A stretch of DNA of 64,000 nucleotides. Source: Myxococcales bacterium. GTDB taxonomy: Bacteria; Myxococcota_A; Polyangia; Haliangiales; Haliangiaceae. The stretch lies in NCBI GenBank assembly GCA_028287135.1, contig JAQBQE010000002.1:62001-126000 (forward strand), given 5' to 3'. Below, piece by piece: positions 1-8,279 of the stretch (position 1 is its first letter; each line of letters begins with the position of its first letter). A program made the translations under genes and the position numbers. The notes beneath the pieces are model-generated. The model ran no database searches and was not told where the DNA came from. It saw nothing but the letters and a program-made list of their open reading frames with translations.

Positions 1-56
1 TACGACGTCTCTTGATCCGCGAACCCCGGCTTCAGCACGAACAACCTGTCCTTCAT
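1..56 (-). CDS. N-terminus of a DUF3088-like protein (partial)
   Basis: The minus strand starts with ATG at 56-54 and reads MKDRLFVLKPGFADQETS before leaving the window. The pattern 'MKD.LF.LKPGF.D' resembles the beginning of DUF3088 proteins, a family of unknown function whose members continue with a CxxC-type motif; that part is outside the window. A TATCCT box lies 7 nt upstream of the ATG with no Shine-Dalgarno, the arrangement seen at many other starts here. The family call is from memory of the N-terminal signature only; the gene start itself is better supported than the family. Confidence 0.5.
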   Translation of the reverse strand, partial: MKDRLFVLKPGFADQETS

Positions 57-118
57 GGGGCCGAGGATAGCGTACCCGCGGCTCGATCAAGATGGTTTGC
101 ATGTGAACTAGTTTGGGC

Positions 119-124
119 TATCGT
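119..124 (+). promoter_or_regulatory. -10 box of a probable leaderless promoter for the crotonase gene
   Basis: TATCGT ends 6 nt before the ATG at 131. TTGCAT at 97-102 sits 16 bp upstream and could be the -35. The predicted transcript would begin at or within a base or two of the start codon. Confidence 0.5.
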
Positions 125-130
125 CAGCTC

Positions 131-898
131 ATGAGCCAGTACGTGCAGGTCACCACGGCGGGCCGGATCACCACGATCCGGTTCGATCGGCCGGACAAGA
201 AGAACGCGATCACGCTCGAGATGTACGCGGCACTTCGCGCAGCGCTCGAGGCCGCAGCAGCGGACCCCCAGGTCCGGGCCGTCGTGATCGCCGGCGGCCC
301 GGACTGCTTCACCGCGGGCAATGACCTCGGGGACTTCGTGCGCGCCAGCGCCAGCGGCGCGGGGGACCTGACCGCGCCGTTCGGCTTCCTGCAGGCGCTG
401 GCCACCTTCGAGAAGCCGTTGATCGCAGCCGTCCGCGGCGTGGCCATCGGTATCGGCACCACGCTGCTGCTCCATTGCGACCTCGTGTTCGCGGCACCGA
501 GCGCGAAGCTCAGGACCCCGTTCGTCGATCTCGGCCTGGTCCCCGAGGCCGGATCCTCGCTGCTGCTGCCGGCCCTAATCGGTGAGCGCCGGGCGGCGCA
601 GATGCTGCTCCTCAACGAAGCCATCGACGGCGCGACCGCGCTGGCCTGGGGCCTCGTAAATCATGTGAGCGAGGACCCCGAAACCGCAGCCCAGGCCTGC
701 GCCGCGAAGCTCGCGGCCAGTGCGCCGTCCTCGGTGCGCGCGACCAAGGGCCTGATGCGCCGCCCTGGCCGTGCCGCCGTGCTCGAGGCGATGCGGGTCG
801 AGGGCGAGGCGTTCGCCGAGCGGCTGCGTCACCCCGAGGCGATGGAAGCGATCCAGGCCGCGATGACGAAGCGCGCGCCGGACTTCTCCAAGTGCTGA
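131..898 (+). CDS. Enoyl-CoA hydratase/isomerase (crotonase) family protein
   Basis: A 255-residue cytoplasmic crotonase-fold enzyme, the usual size for single-domain hydratases and delta3-delta2 isomerases of fatty-acid oxidation. The oxyanion-hole segments are visible: 'GGPDCFTAGNDL' near residues 60-72 and 'VRGVAIGIGTTLLLHCDL' near 105-122. The segment 'LGLVPEAGSSLLLP' carries the glutamate typical of this clade. ATG 131 was chosen over TTG 113 because the protein then begins MSQYVQV and because TATCGT lies 6 nt upstream. It stands alone, divergent from the partial DUF3088-like gene. Substrate is not readable from the sequence. Confidence 0.92.
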   Translation: MSQYVQVTTAGRITTIRFDRPDKKNAITLEMYAALRAALEAAAADPQVRAVVIAGGPDCFTAGNDLGDFVRASASGAGDLTAPFGFLQALATFEKPLIAAVRGVAIGIGTTLLLHCDLVFAAPSAKLRTPFVDLGLVPEAGSSLLLPALIGERRAAQMLLLNEAIDGATALAWGLVNHVSEDPETAAQACAAKLAASAPSSVRATKGLMRRPGRAAVLEAMRVEGEAFAERLRHPEAMEAIQAAMTKRAPDFSKC

Positions 899-939
899 CC
901 TGCTAAGGTCCATGCTGCTCAGGAAGCGGGGGTTCGGAC

Positions 940-1430
940 GTGCACGTGCACGTGTCACGTGCTCGTCCACCTCCACGATCTCCGGCAGGGCTTGCTCAGC
1001 ATGCCGACCACGCGGAGCAGGCGCGATCGATCGGTTCGGCAACTGCCCCAACGAGGCCGGCAAGGTCGAGCTCAGGTTGGAACGCCAAGCAGCTGGTTCG
1101 GATCACCGGGCAGAACAAACTCCTCGACGATGTGGCGAACCGCCTGTCGTCCGACGGCTTTGGCGAGGAGCAGCCGATTGCTTGGCCGCCGACAGGTCCG
1201 CCTCCGGCGCAGTGCCGACCAGCGGACGACGTCGATGATGGCTCCGCAGTCCACCTGCCGATCTATCCACGCTGGGATTGGAATGGTCATGAACCCGAAC
1301 GCCAGCTGTTCGAGCGCACGTTGATCGTCATGGAGTGTCTCGTCCGTCGAGCATGCCGGACGTATCGGCCGGGCTTCAGCCGGTTGCCCGTTCGTGGACG
1401 TGGACGGGCACGTGGCACGTGCACGTGCAC
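940..1430. mobile_element. MITE-like element with 38-bp imperfect terminal inverted repeats
   Basis: Positions 940-977 and 1393-1430 are inverted copies of one another with 3 mismatches in 38; each starts (outward end) GTGCACGTGCACGTG and continues to CGTCCAC-TCCACG. The copies enclose about 415 bp. Outside them, the 12-mer CTGCTAAGGTCC occurs at 900-911 and again at 1456-1467. The interior has no convincing gene; the best candidate is a 72-codon minus-strand frame at 1072-1290 (MTIPIPAWIDRQVDCG...) that I do not recognise and that may be a remnant. This element fills the 899-1474 gap. The inverted repeat is directly visible; calling it mobile is inference. Confidence 0.45.
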
Positions 1431-1474
1431 GAACGGCCTGAACTGCGTGGCATTGCTGCTAAGGTCCGCCGTCC

Positions 1475-1996
1475 ATGGGCCGCCTCGACGAGCAGACGTT
1501 CGAATCCACGGTTGCCGCCGGCTGTCCCGGCTGCGGCTCCGCCAAGGTCGAGATCAAGAGCTTCATCGACCGTCGGCTCCTGATGATGCTGGCCGACCCC
1601 AACGACGCGGGCCGCTGGGTCCACGACGGGGAGAAGTTCATCGACGGGACCTACGAGATCGCGTGCGCGGCCTGCAAGAAGGTCGTGTTCGAGCACCCGG
1701 ACTGCCCGCGCTGCCACGCGGAAGGTGGGCTCGCCAGGGCGCTCGGTGACACCAGCCGGCTGACCATCCCCAAGCGGTGCCCGGCCTGCAACGAGATCGA
1801 GCTGCTCGCACTCGCGCTGGTGCCGGCGAGCGCGCGTTACGGCGGTGGCGAGACGCCCAAGCCGAAGCCGCTTGCCGAGTTTGGTGACCCGGGACATCAC
1901 GTCGTCGCGTTCGCATGCGAGTCGTGTGATGCCGCCACCGTGACGCAGAAGTGCCCACTGTGTGATGCACCCGGTCCGCTTCGCGTGCGTCCTTGA
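1475..1996 (+). CDS. Cysteine-rich zinc-ribbon protein with six CxxC knuckles
   Basis: A 173-residue soluble protein with six CxxC pairs in order: CPGC, CAAC, CPRC, CPAC, CESC and CPLC, enough for three zinc ribbons. There is no signal peptide or membrane segment, and no catalytic motif was recognised. A TAAGGT box ends 9 nt before the ATG and no Shine-Dalgarno is visible, so the message is probably near-leaderless. The 12-mer holding this box (CTGCTAAGGTCC) is repeated at 900-911 beyond the adjacent inverted-repeat element, so the promoter may have been duplicated. Function is unknown; zinc binding is inferred from the knuckles. Confidence 0.75.
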   Translation: MGRLDEQTFESTVAAGCPGCGSAKVEIKSFIDRRLLMMLADPNDAGRWVHDGEKFIDGTYEIACAACKKVVFEHPDCPRCHAEGGLARALGDTSRLTIPKRCPACNEIELLALALVPASARYGGGETPKPKPLAEFGDPGHHVVAFACESCDAATVTQKCPLCDAPGPLRVRP

Positions 1997-2098
1997 TCGA
2001 GAGCTGATCACCGATCTCGCGGCGTGGGGTACGGCCGGGGTCTCGGCGATCGAACACCACTAGGCGCGATCGGGGAATTCCTCTACCAAGGTCGCACT

Positions 2099-3208
2099 GT
2101 GCGCAGAAAAGCGGATCGCTACACGATGGACCTCCCGGTCGAGTTGTTCGCGATGGGGCAACGGCGGTGGGTGGCACTCCAGGACCTCTCGAGGTCCGGC
2201 ATGTTTCTCCAGACCCTCGAGCCTCTGGAGGTCGGGTCCAAGGTCCACGTCGCGATCGCGCCCGATGGCCGACGTCTGGTGACCACGGCGCGCGTCACCC
2301 ATGTCCTGTCCGCGGCGGAAGCTGCCGCGCTCGGCCGGCATCCCGGGATGGGCGTCGAGTTCCGCGAGCCGACCGATCCGGCCGATCACCTGTTCGCGCT
2401 CGCCATCGAGCGCCTCGTCCGTGACCACCGCGCGATCGCGCCGGCGCCGGGTGCGCACATCGTCGTGGGTGACAGCGACACCCGTCTGCTCGAGCGGCTC
2501 TCGACCGCCCTCGGCGAGGCCGGGTTCTCGGTCTCGACCGCGACCACCGGGATGGCGGTCCTCGCCGCCTGTCTGTGCCGGACGCCGGATGTCGTGCTGC
2601 TCGATCGCAGCCTCCCGGTGCTCGATGGCCTTCGCGTCCTCGAGGCGATGGCGCACGATCCTCGCCTCGCCGCGATCCCCGTGATCATGACGTCCGCGGT
2701 CACCGCCGACATCGGTCCCGCGTTCGATCGCGGTGCGATGGACTTCATCGCGAAGCCGATGATGACCCACGAGGTCATCGTGCGCGCGCGCCGTCTCGCC
2801 TATGCGAGCCCGCGCCAGACGGATCGCACGGTGCTGCGCGGAACGCTCGCCGATGTCGCGCTGCCCGCGCTGCTGACGATGCTCGAGCAAGAGCGCAAGA
2901 CGGGCCGGCTCGCGCTGACCGGAGACTACGTCGGCTGGATCGATATCGAGGACGGCGTGATCGTCAGCGCGGGCTCGTCGCGCGAGGTCGATGCGCCGAC
3001 GACGTTGATGTCGCTGCTCGACTGGACCCACGGCACGTTCGAGCTGTCGTCGATCGCGGGACCTCACGACAGTGAGCTCTCCGTCTCGATCCGCCACCTG
3101 CTGCTCGAGCATGCGCAGCGCGCCGACGAGTCGTCGCGGGTGACGCGGCTGCCGCTGCCGCGGATGCCGACCGGCCGGATCCTCAATCTCGACGCCGCAG
3201 CGTCGTGA
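2099..3208 (+). CDS. PilZ - receiver - DUF4388 regulator, copy 1
   Basis: A 369-residue cytoplasmic signalling protein. PilZ domain (about 1-105) shows both c-di-GMP motifs: RKADR (RxxxR, residues 3-7) and DLSRSG (DxSxxG, 29-34). A receiver domain (about 119-235) has phospho-acceptor D169 (LLDRSLP), T198 and K219 (AKP). A DUF4388/PATAN-type domain (about 245-345) follows. The GTG at 2099 is preferred because AAGG lies 7 nt upstream, an arrangement preserved in copy 2; an in-frame GTG at 2024 would add 25 residues. It is a tandem paralogue of the next gene, and the duplication includes about 75 bp of upstream DNA. It probably integrates c-di-GMP and phosphorylation inputs; the output partner is unknown. 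Confidence 0.88.
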   Translation: MRRKADRYTMDLPVELFAMGQRRWVALQDLSRSGMFLQTLEPLEVGSKVHVAIAPDGRRLVTTARVTHVLSAAEAAALGRHPGMGVEFREPTDPADHLFALAIERLVRDHRAIAPAPGAHIVVGDSDTRLLERLSTALGEAGFSVSTATTGMAVLAACLCRTPDVVLLDRSLPVLDGLRVLEAMAHDPRLAAIPVIMTSAVTADIGPAFDRGAMDFIAKPMMTHEVIVRARRLAYASPRQTDRTVLRGTLADVALPALLTMLEQERKTGRLALTGDYVGWIDIEDGVIVSAGSSREVDAPTTLMSLLDWTHGTFELSSIAGPHDSELSVSIRHLLLEHAQRADESSRVTRLPLPRMPTGRILNLDAAAS

Positions 3209-3354
3209 CCTCCGGTCTGTTACGCGTGCGCGCGTGACAAACCCTCGGAGTGTGGTGCGCCCTGACATCACTCTCCGAGAGTGGGGTAGGGCCGGGCGTT
3301 CCGCGAACATGCACACTTGGCGTGTTCGGAGAATTCCTCTACCAAGGTCTTACC

Positions 3355-4449
3355 GTGCGCAGAACTGCAGCTCGCGTGACGATGGACCTTCCCGTCGAGC
3401 TGTATGCGATGGGGCAACGGCGTTGGGTCGCACTCCAGGACCTGTCGCGCTCCGGCATGTTTCTCCAGACTCTCGAGCCGCTCGAGGTCGGTGCCGAGAT
3501 CCACGTCGCGATCGCGCCCGAGGGACGGCGCCAGGTGACCATCGCGCGCGTCGCTCACGTCCTGACGAGCGAGGAGGCCGCCGCGCTGGGTCGTCACCCC
3601 GGCATGGGTGTCGAGTTTCGCGCGCCCGAGCAGCCGGGCGATCACCTGTTCACGATCGCGATCGAGCGCCTCCTTCGCGAGCATCGCGCCACCGCGCCGG
3701 ATCCAGGCGCGCACATCATGGTCGCGGACACCGAGCCGCGTCTGCTCGAGCGCCTGTCGAACGCGCTTGGCGAGGCCGGGTTCTCGGTCTCGGTCGCGAT
3801 GACCGGCATGGCCGCGCTCGCGGAGTGCATCGCTCGAATCCCGGATGTGGTGCTGCTCGACCGCAGTCTCCCGGTGCTCGATGGCCTTCGTGTCCTCGAT
3901 GCGATGGCTCACGATCCACGCCTCGCCGCGGTCCCGGTGATCCTGACCTCTGCGGTCTCCGCCGACATCGGTCCAGCCTTCGATCGCGGTGCGATGGACT
4001 TCATCGCGAAGCCGATGCTGACCCACGAGGTCATCGTGCGCGCGCGCCGTCTCGCGTACGCGATCCCGCGCCAGACCGATCGCGTGGTCCTCCGCGGCAC
4101 GCTCGGCGATGTCACGTTACCAGCGCTCCTGACGATGCTCGAGCAGGAACGCAAGACCGGTCGGCTCGTGGTGATGGGCGACTACCTCGGCTGGATCGAC
4201 ATCGAGGATGGCGTGATCGTCAGTGCCGGTTCCTCGCGCGCGAGTGATGCCCACGCAAACCTGGCGGCCCTGCTCGACTGGACCCACGGGACCTTCGAGC
4301 TCTCGCCCGTCGCCGGACCGCATGACAGCGAGCTCTCGGTCTCCGTCTGTCACCTGCTGCTCCAGCATGCGCACCAGATCGACGAGGCCGCGCGCGTGAT
4401 GCACGTGCGGCCGAGCGGTCGGATCCTGAATCTGGACGCCGCGACCTGA
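3355..4449 (+). CDS. PilZ - receiver - DUF4388 regulator, copy 2
   Basis: A 364-residue paralogue of the preceding gene, aligning along its whole length with mostly conservative changes. Motifs are kept: RTAAR (RxxxR) and DLSRSG in PilZ, receiver aspartate in LLDRSLP, the switch threonine changed in context to 'ILTSA' and the lysine in AKPM, then the DUF4388 domain. GTG 3355 has AAGG 7 nt upstream as in copy 1. The 147-bp spacer after copy 1 holds the arms CTCGGAGTG and CACTCTCCGAG, a possible weak terminator or operator. Retention of every signalling residue in both copies argues that neither is decaying. Confidence 0.88.
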   Translation: MRRTAARVTMDLPVELYAMGQRRWVALQDLSRSGMFLQTLEPLEVGAEIHVAIAPEGRRQVTIARVAHVLTSEEAAALGRHPGMGVEFRAPEQPGDHLFTIAIERLLREHRATAPDPGAHIMVADTEPRLLERLSNALGEAGFSVSVAMTGMAALAECIARIPDVVLLDRSLPVLDGLRVLDAMAHDPRLAAVPVILTSAVSADIGPAFDRGAMDFIAKPMLTHEVIVRARRLAYAIPRQTDRVVLRGTLGDVTLPALLTMLEQERKTGRLVVMGDYLGWIDIEDGVIVSAGSSRASDAHANLAALLDWTHGTFELSPVAGPHDSELSVSVCHLLLQHAHQIDEAARVMHVRPSGRILNLDAAT

Positions 4450-4455
4450 GACCCG

Positions 4456-6288
4456 CTACTGGATGCCGGCGGGAACCGACCAGAACGGGCTGATGTTGTC
4501 AGCCTGCATGTCCTGACCCGGGAGCCACATCGGCGGCGCACTCGGATCGATGCCACCGGTCAGCTTGTTCTTGGCGATCGCACCGAGCCAGAGCTGCTTG
4601 CACTGGAGCACGCCGTTCGCGACGCACGACGGGTGGCTGTTGGCGCGGGTGACCCGGTGGCCGTAGTCGCGCTGGCTCGAGAACACGACCCAGTAGTACT
4701 CGTTGGATGCCGCCGGCGCCCAGTGCGGCCACGTGATGTCGCTGTCGACGTAGCCGCCGTTGAGCGCGTTGAGATCCTGCACCCAGGTTCCGTCGGACTT
4801 CGCGAGCATCAGGCGCTGACCTGCGGTGTGCGCGGGGTTCGCGCGCCAGCCGGTTCGCGCCGCGTTGAACACGACGAGCTCGCCGTCGGGAGAGAAGCTC
4901 GGGAAGAAGAAGTTCGAGAACGTGCCGTGGGGCAGCGTGACCGGGGTGTTGACCAGGTACTGCGGGTCTCCGAACGTGTGCGTGCCGGCCGTGTAGTTGT
5001 AGGACATCGTCGCGATCGCACCGCCGCTGAGATCGATCCACTGGCCCGGGTTCGTCCCCGAGACGTAGACGACCTTGGTGCCGTCGGGTGCCCAGTCCGG
5101 CATCAGTGCGGCACGCGTGCTCGGTGCCCCGTTGGGGGTCGCGTTGGCGACGCTGAGGTTCGAGGGAATCTGGGTGCCGGTATCCGGATCGTAGAGCGCG
5201 AACGTGGCGTTGTTGAGCGTGACCATCGCGACCGCCTGATCATCGGACGGGAATGGATTTCCGACCGGCGCGAACGTCGTGTACGAGCCTTTGATCGCGA
5301 GGGCGTTCGCGTTGACGATCTCGTTCCACGTCTTGGTCACCGCGTCGTAGCGCATGAAGCCGACACCCATCGTCTCGCCGCTGCAGTTGTTGTTGACGCA
5401 GCGGCTGTACCCGATCCGCGTGCCAGAGCGCGAGACCGAGTGGCACGACGTGCAGTCACCCTTGACCACCGACGGCGGGGTCAGCGAGCCGAACGTCTGG
5501 CTCATCACGTTGCCCTGCGACGACGCCCAGTAATAGATCGCCGTCTTGTCGATGTTGTCGTTCGACATCGTCAGCGTCGTCGCCGGCGATGCGTACTTCG
5601 AGGTCGGCGCTGCCTGCGCGAGCCCCTCGACGGTGATCGCGAGCTCGGCACCCGCGGCGCTCCAGGTGATCGCATCCCAGTCGGCGACACTCATCATCGC
5701 CTCGACGCTCGTGGTGTAGAGATCGACGGAGAGGAAGGTCGAGGTCATCGTGACGTGGAACAGGTCGTTGCCGCTCGCGACGTACTGAACCTCGACCGGC
5801 GGGATGTTGCGCGGCGAGACCGCCTTGTCGAGCGGGTACTCGATCTTCGGCGTACGCGCCGGATCGGTCGCGGTGGTGGCACCATTGAACAGATCCGCGG
5901 CGTTCGCGGGCGTCCCCGGCATGATCACCGTTCCGGTCAGGTTGACAGCGAGCTGCGCCGTGGCCGTGACGGTGCCGCATCCCGCGGTGACCCCGGTCTT
6001 GCCGCCGCGTGGACCGACCGTGACCGTGGCATCGGTGAAGGTGCCGAACGCCGAGTCGATCGTGAACCCGCACAGCCCCGTGATGTCCGTGCGCCTGGTG
6101 CCGCGGATCCCGACGACCGCATAGTCCTGCGTCGCGGTTCCACCCAGCGGGACCGTCAGCGTCGCCTGGGCGGGCTCGATCTCGATCGAGTCGTAGCTCG
6201 ACGGGTCGTCGTCGTCCTCCGCGGTCGTACGCTTGCCACAGGCAGCAGAGATCAACAGCACGACCCCGATGGTGATCCGGAACAGCAT
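4456..6288 (-). CDS. Exported beta-propeller (TolB/PD40-like) protein with one CxxCH heme motif
   Basis: A 610-residue exported protein with an N-terminal signal ending LISAAC, a near-lipobox. After a beta-rich region it has a single CTSCH motif (C279, C282, H283), expected to bind covalent c-type heme or to be a relic of such a site. The C-terminal half contains PD40/TolB-like repeats such as 'LMPDWAPDGTKVVYVSG' and 'FFFPSFSPDGELVVFNAA'. It lies in the cell envelope or on the surface. TATGAT ends exactly 6 nt before the ATG, predicting a leaderless transcript. It converges with the PilZ pair, with 6 bp between the stops. The electron-transfer role is inference. Confidence 0.8.
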   Translation of the reverse strand: MLFRITIGVVLLISAACGKRTTAEDDDDPSSYDSIEIEPAQATLTVPLGGTATQDYAVVGIRGTRRTDITGLCGFTIDSAFGTFTDATVTVGPRGGKTGVTAGCGTVTATAQLAVNLTGTVIMPGTPANAADLFNGATTATDPARTPKIEYPLDKAVSPRNIPPVEVQYVASGNDLFHVTMTSTFLSVDLYTTSVEAMMSVADWDAITWSAAGAELAITVEGLAQAAPTSKYASPATTLTMSNDNIDKTAIYYWASSQGNVMSQTFGSLTPPSVVKGDCTSCHSVSRSGTRIGYSRCVNNNCSGETMGVGFMRYDAVTKTWNEIVNANALAIKGSYTTFAPVGNPFPSDDQAVAMVTLNNATFALYDPDTGTQIPSNLSVANATPNGAPSTRAALMPDWAPDGTKVVYVSGTNPGQWIDLSGGAIATMSYNYTAGTHTFGDPQYLVNTPVTLPHGTFSNFFFPSFSPDGELVVFNAARTGWRANPAHTAGQRLMLAKSDGTWVQDLNALNGGYVDSDITWPHWAPAASNEYYWVVFSSQRDYGHRVTRANSHPSCVANGVLQCKQLWLGAIAKNKLTGGIDPSAPPMWLPGQDMQADNISPFWSVPAGIQ

Positions 6289-6294
6289 CCGCGG

Positions 6295-6300
6295 ATCATA
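6295..6300 (-). promoter_or_regulatory. -10 box of a leaderless promoter for the heme-motif lipoprotein
   Basis: On the minus strand the box is TATGAT, 5 of 6 matches to the sigma-70 consensus, followed by CCGCGG and then ATG at 6288. Confidence 0.55.
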
Positions 6301-6513
6301 TCAGGGCCGGCAGGCCGCCCGTCATTCGATGACCAAGGCGGTTCCCGTCGACCGGCCGAAAGTCTCGGGGCTGTACATCTCCTCGGCCTTCGCCGGCGTC
6401 GTCGACCGCGGTAGATGTCCGCCTCACGATGAAGCCGGCGTCGAGCGCGGCGGGCCGCGAGAAGGTCGATCCGGCGTCGGCCCTCGCACCATCCGGAACC
6501 GGTCGCTGTGATC

Positions 6514-7087
6514 TCAGCGGAACGTCGTGCCGATGCTGAGCGCGAGCGTCGTGCTGTCGGCCTCGCCCGGCGGCGCCCTGTCGATCCACTCCTGCCGCCC
6601 GACGTCGAGCGAGATCCAGCCGGTCATCCAGCGCGACAGCCGGACCGTGCGGGACACGGAGACCCCTTGTCGTCTTGTAGCTACCGTGCTGATACCTGCC
6701 ATCGACGCGGCCTCGACCCATGGACGCGCCGATCCGGAACGGCCCGAGGTCGTAGGAGAGTCCGTACGCAAGGCGCCAGCCCTGCGCGGCGTTCTCGATG
6801 TCAGGACCGAGCAGCTGCGGAGTGTCGAAGGATTTCCACCATTCGCCGTGTACGGCGAGCCGCGCGCGCGAACCGAGATCGAGCACGAGCGACGCGCTGT
6901 CGGTGATCGTGCCGGCTCCTTCCGACGAGGTGGGACGGAAGTCCTCGAGGTGGAGCAAGGGTTGTGGCTGCTGGTCTCGTTCGATCTCCCAGCGTGCCGG
7001 CGAGCGAAGCCGGATCGTCGTCGTGCCCTCGTCGGCGGCAGCTCTACCCGACGCGAGGACGACGACCACCCACCCACACGACCGCAC
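6514..7087 (-). pseudogene. Frameshifted exported, outer-membrane-like beta protein
   Basis: Two minus-strand frames together make one plausible protein of about 190 residues. From a GTG at 7087 the frame gives a signal peptide (MRSCGWVVVVLASGRAAADEG) and alternating beta-type sequence up to 'GRYQHGSYKTT'. The sense then continues in another frame as 'GVSVSRTVRLSRWMTGW' to 'ALSIGTTFR' with its stop at 6514. The break falls near 6660, at the minus-strand run ACAAGGGG, and one extra base would explain it. If it is not a sequencing error the gene is a recent pseudogene. The continued first frame (down to 6296) looks like noise. No family recognised. Confidence 0.6.
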
Positions 7088-7174
7088 GACGATGGGACCA
7101 CGAAGCCGCTCGCGGGGTTGTCCGGAGCTGCGTGCGTGATCCGTGCGACGGGAGCGTCGCCGTGCGCCGAGGAA

Positions 7175-8227
7175 TCAGCCGCGACCGCGACGGCCACGGC
7201 CACCGGCGGGAGGTCCCGATCGCCGCGGCGGCGGACCGCCACGACCGGACGGGCCGGGCCGCTGGCCTTGCGGCGCACCGCCTGCACGCTGACCGGGGGC
7301 GCCGCCGGGCCGTTGACCCTGCGGCGCACCGGGACGTTGCGATGGCGCACTGCCGCCGGGACGCGGCGCATTCGGCGCACCACCGGGACGCGGTCCGTGC
7401 GACGGGTGGCGAACCCGTTGCGGCGGCGATCCGCCGGGCTTCTGCGCCTGCGATCCACCACCCGAACGCTGCGGGCCGCCGCCAGCACCCTGCTTGCTGT
7501 AACCACCACCCTGCGGCTGCGCTGAGCTTGCGGTCTTGGGTGGGAACAGCGCCTCGACCTCGTGCGGTGTGAGGTTGCGCCAGCGACCGACGGCAAGCTG
7601 GCCGAGGTGGATGTGCATGATCCGGATCCGCTTGAGGGCCTCGACGGTGTAGCCGAGCGCTTCGCACATCCGGCGGATCTGGCGGTTCAGGCCCTGGGTC
7701 AGCGTGATCTTGAACAGCTTGGCGCCGAGCCGCTCGACCTTGCAGCGCTTGGTCGTCGCGTCGGAGAGCCGGACGCCCGACGCCATGCCGGTCAAGAACT
7801 CGGGGGTGATCGCGTGATCGACCGCGACGACGTATTCCTTCTCGTGGTGGTGCTCGGCGCGGAGCACCTCGTTGACGATGTCACCGTCGTTGGTCAGGAG
7901 GATCAGGCCCTCGGAGTCCTTGTCGAGCCGGCCGATCGGGAACACGCGCTCGGGGTGATCCACGAAGTCGACGATGTTGCCGGCCACGTTGCGCTCGGTC
8001 GTGCAGGTGATACCGACCGGCTTGTTGAGGGCGATGTAGACCGGCTTGACGTTCTTGCGCGCGGTTCCGACCGAGTCGCCGTCGAGGCGAACGTCGTCTC
8101 CGTCGGCGACCTGGGTGCCGAGCACCGCGGGGACGCCGTTGACCGTGACCCGGCCCTCCTCGATGAAGGTATCCGCCTCGCGCCGGGAGCAGGCGCCGCT
8201 CTCGCTCAGGTACTTGTTCACTCGCAT
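7175..8227 (-). CDS. rluF: 23S rRNA pseudouridine synthase, RluF type
   Basis: A 350-residue enzyme with an S4 RNA-binding domain (about 1-50, 'MRVNKYLSESGACSRREAD') and an RsuA/RluB/E/F-type catalytic domain containing GRLDKDSEGL with catalytic D102. The sequence 'TKRCKVERL...LNRQIRRMCEALGYTVEALKRIRIMHI' matches RluF more closely than RluB or RluE. Residues from about 228 form a Gly/Pro/Gln/Arg-rich basic tail with repeated GQRPGG-like units, an exaggerated form of the basic tails these enzymes carry and likely an RNA-binding extension. The upstream region is shared with the divergent B12/radical SAM gene. Confidence 0.9.
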   Translation of the reverse strand: MRVNKYLSESGACSRREADTFIEEGRVTVNGVPAVLGTQVADGDDVRLDGDSVGTARKNVKPVYIALNKPVGITCTTERNVAGNIVDFVDHPERVFPIGRLDKDSEGLILLTNDGDIVNEVLRAEHHHEKEYVVAVDHAITPEFLTGMASGVRLSDATTKRCKVERLGAKLFKITLTQGLNRQIRRMCEALGYTVEALKRIRIMHIHLGQLAVGRWRNLTPHEVEALFPPKTASSAQPQGGGYSKQGAGGGPQRSGGGSQAQKPGGSPPQRVRHPSHGPRPGGAPNAPRPGGSAPSQRPGAPQGQRPGGAPGQRAGGAPQGQRPGPSGRGGPPPRRSGPPAGGRGRRGRG

Positions 8228-8265
8228 GCGTGGATCGCCGATGTCGACCCTACCTCAGGGTGCGC

Positions 8266-8271
8266 TACCTT
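8266..8271 (+). promoter_or_regulatory. -10 box supporting a TTG start for the B12/radical SAM gene
   Basis: TACCTT ends 8 nt before TTG 8280. The spacing matches other starts in the window and supports this rare start codon. Confidence 0.4.
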
Positions 8272-8279
8272 GGTGCAGC

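Noticed and set aside
899-1474. Genes on either strand of the gap after the crotonase
   Set aside because: Several overlapping frames exist but none has a domain, a start signal and normal composition together; the inverted-repeat ends explain the region better.
2060-3316. 418-codon minus-strand frame opposite the first PilZ regulator
   Set aside because: Shadow: an equivalent frame appears opposite the paralogue only as a broken version, while the plus-strand proteins are conserved.
4633-6414. 593-codon plus-strand frame opposite the heme-motif lipoprotein
   Set aside because: High-GC antisense shadow: Arg/Asp/Val-rich composition, no domain, and a well-supported gene on the other strand.
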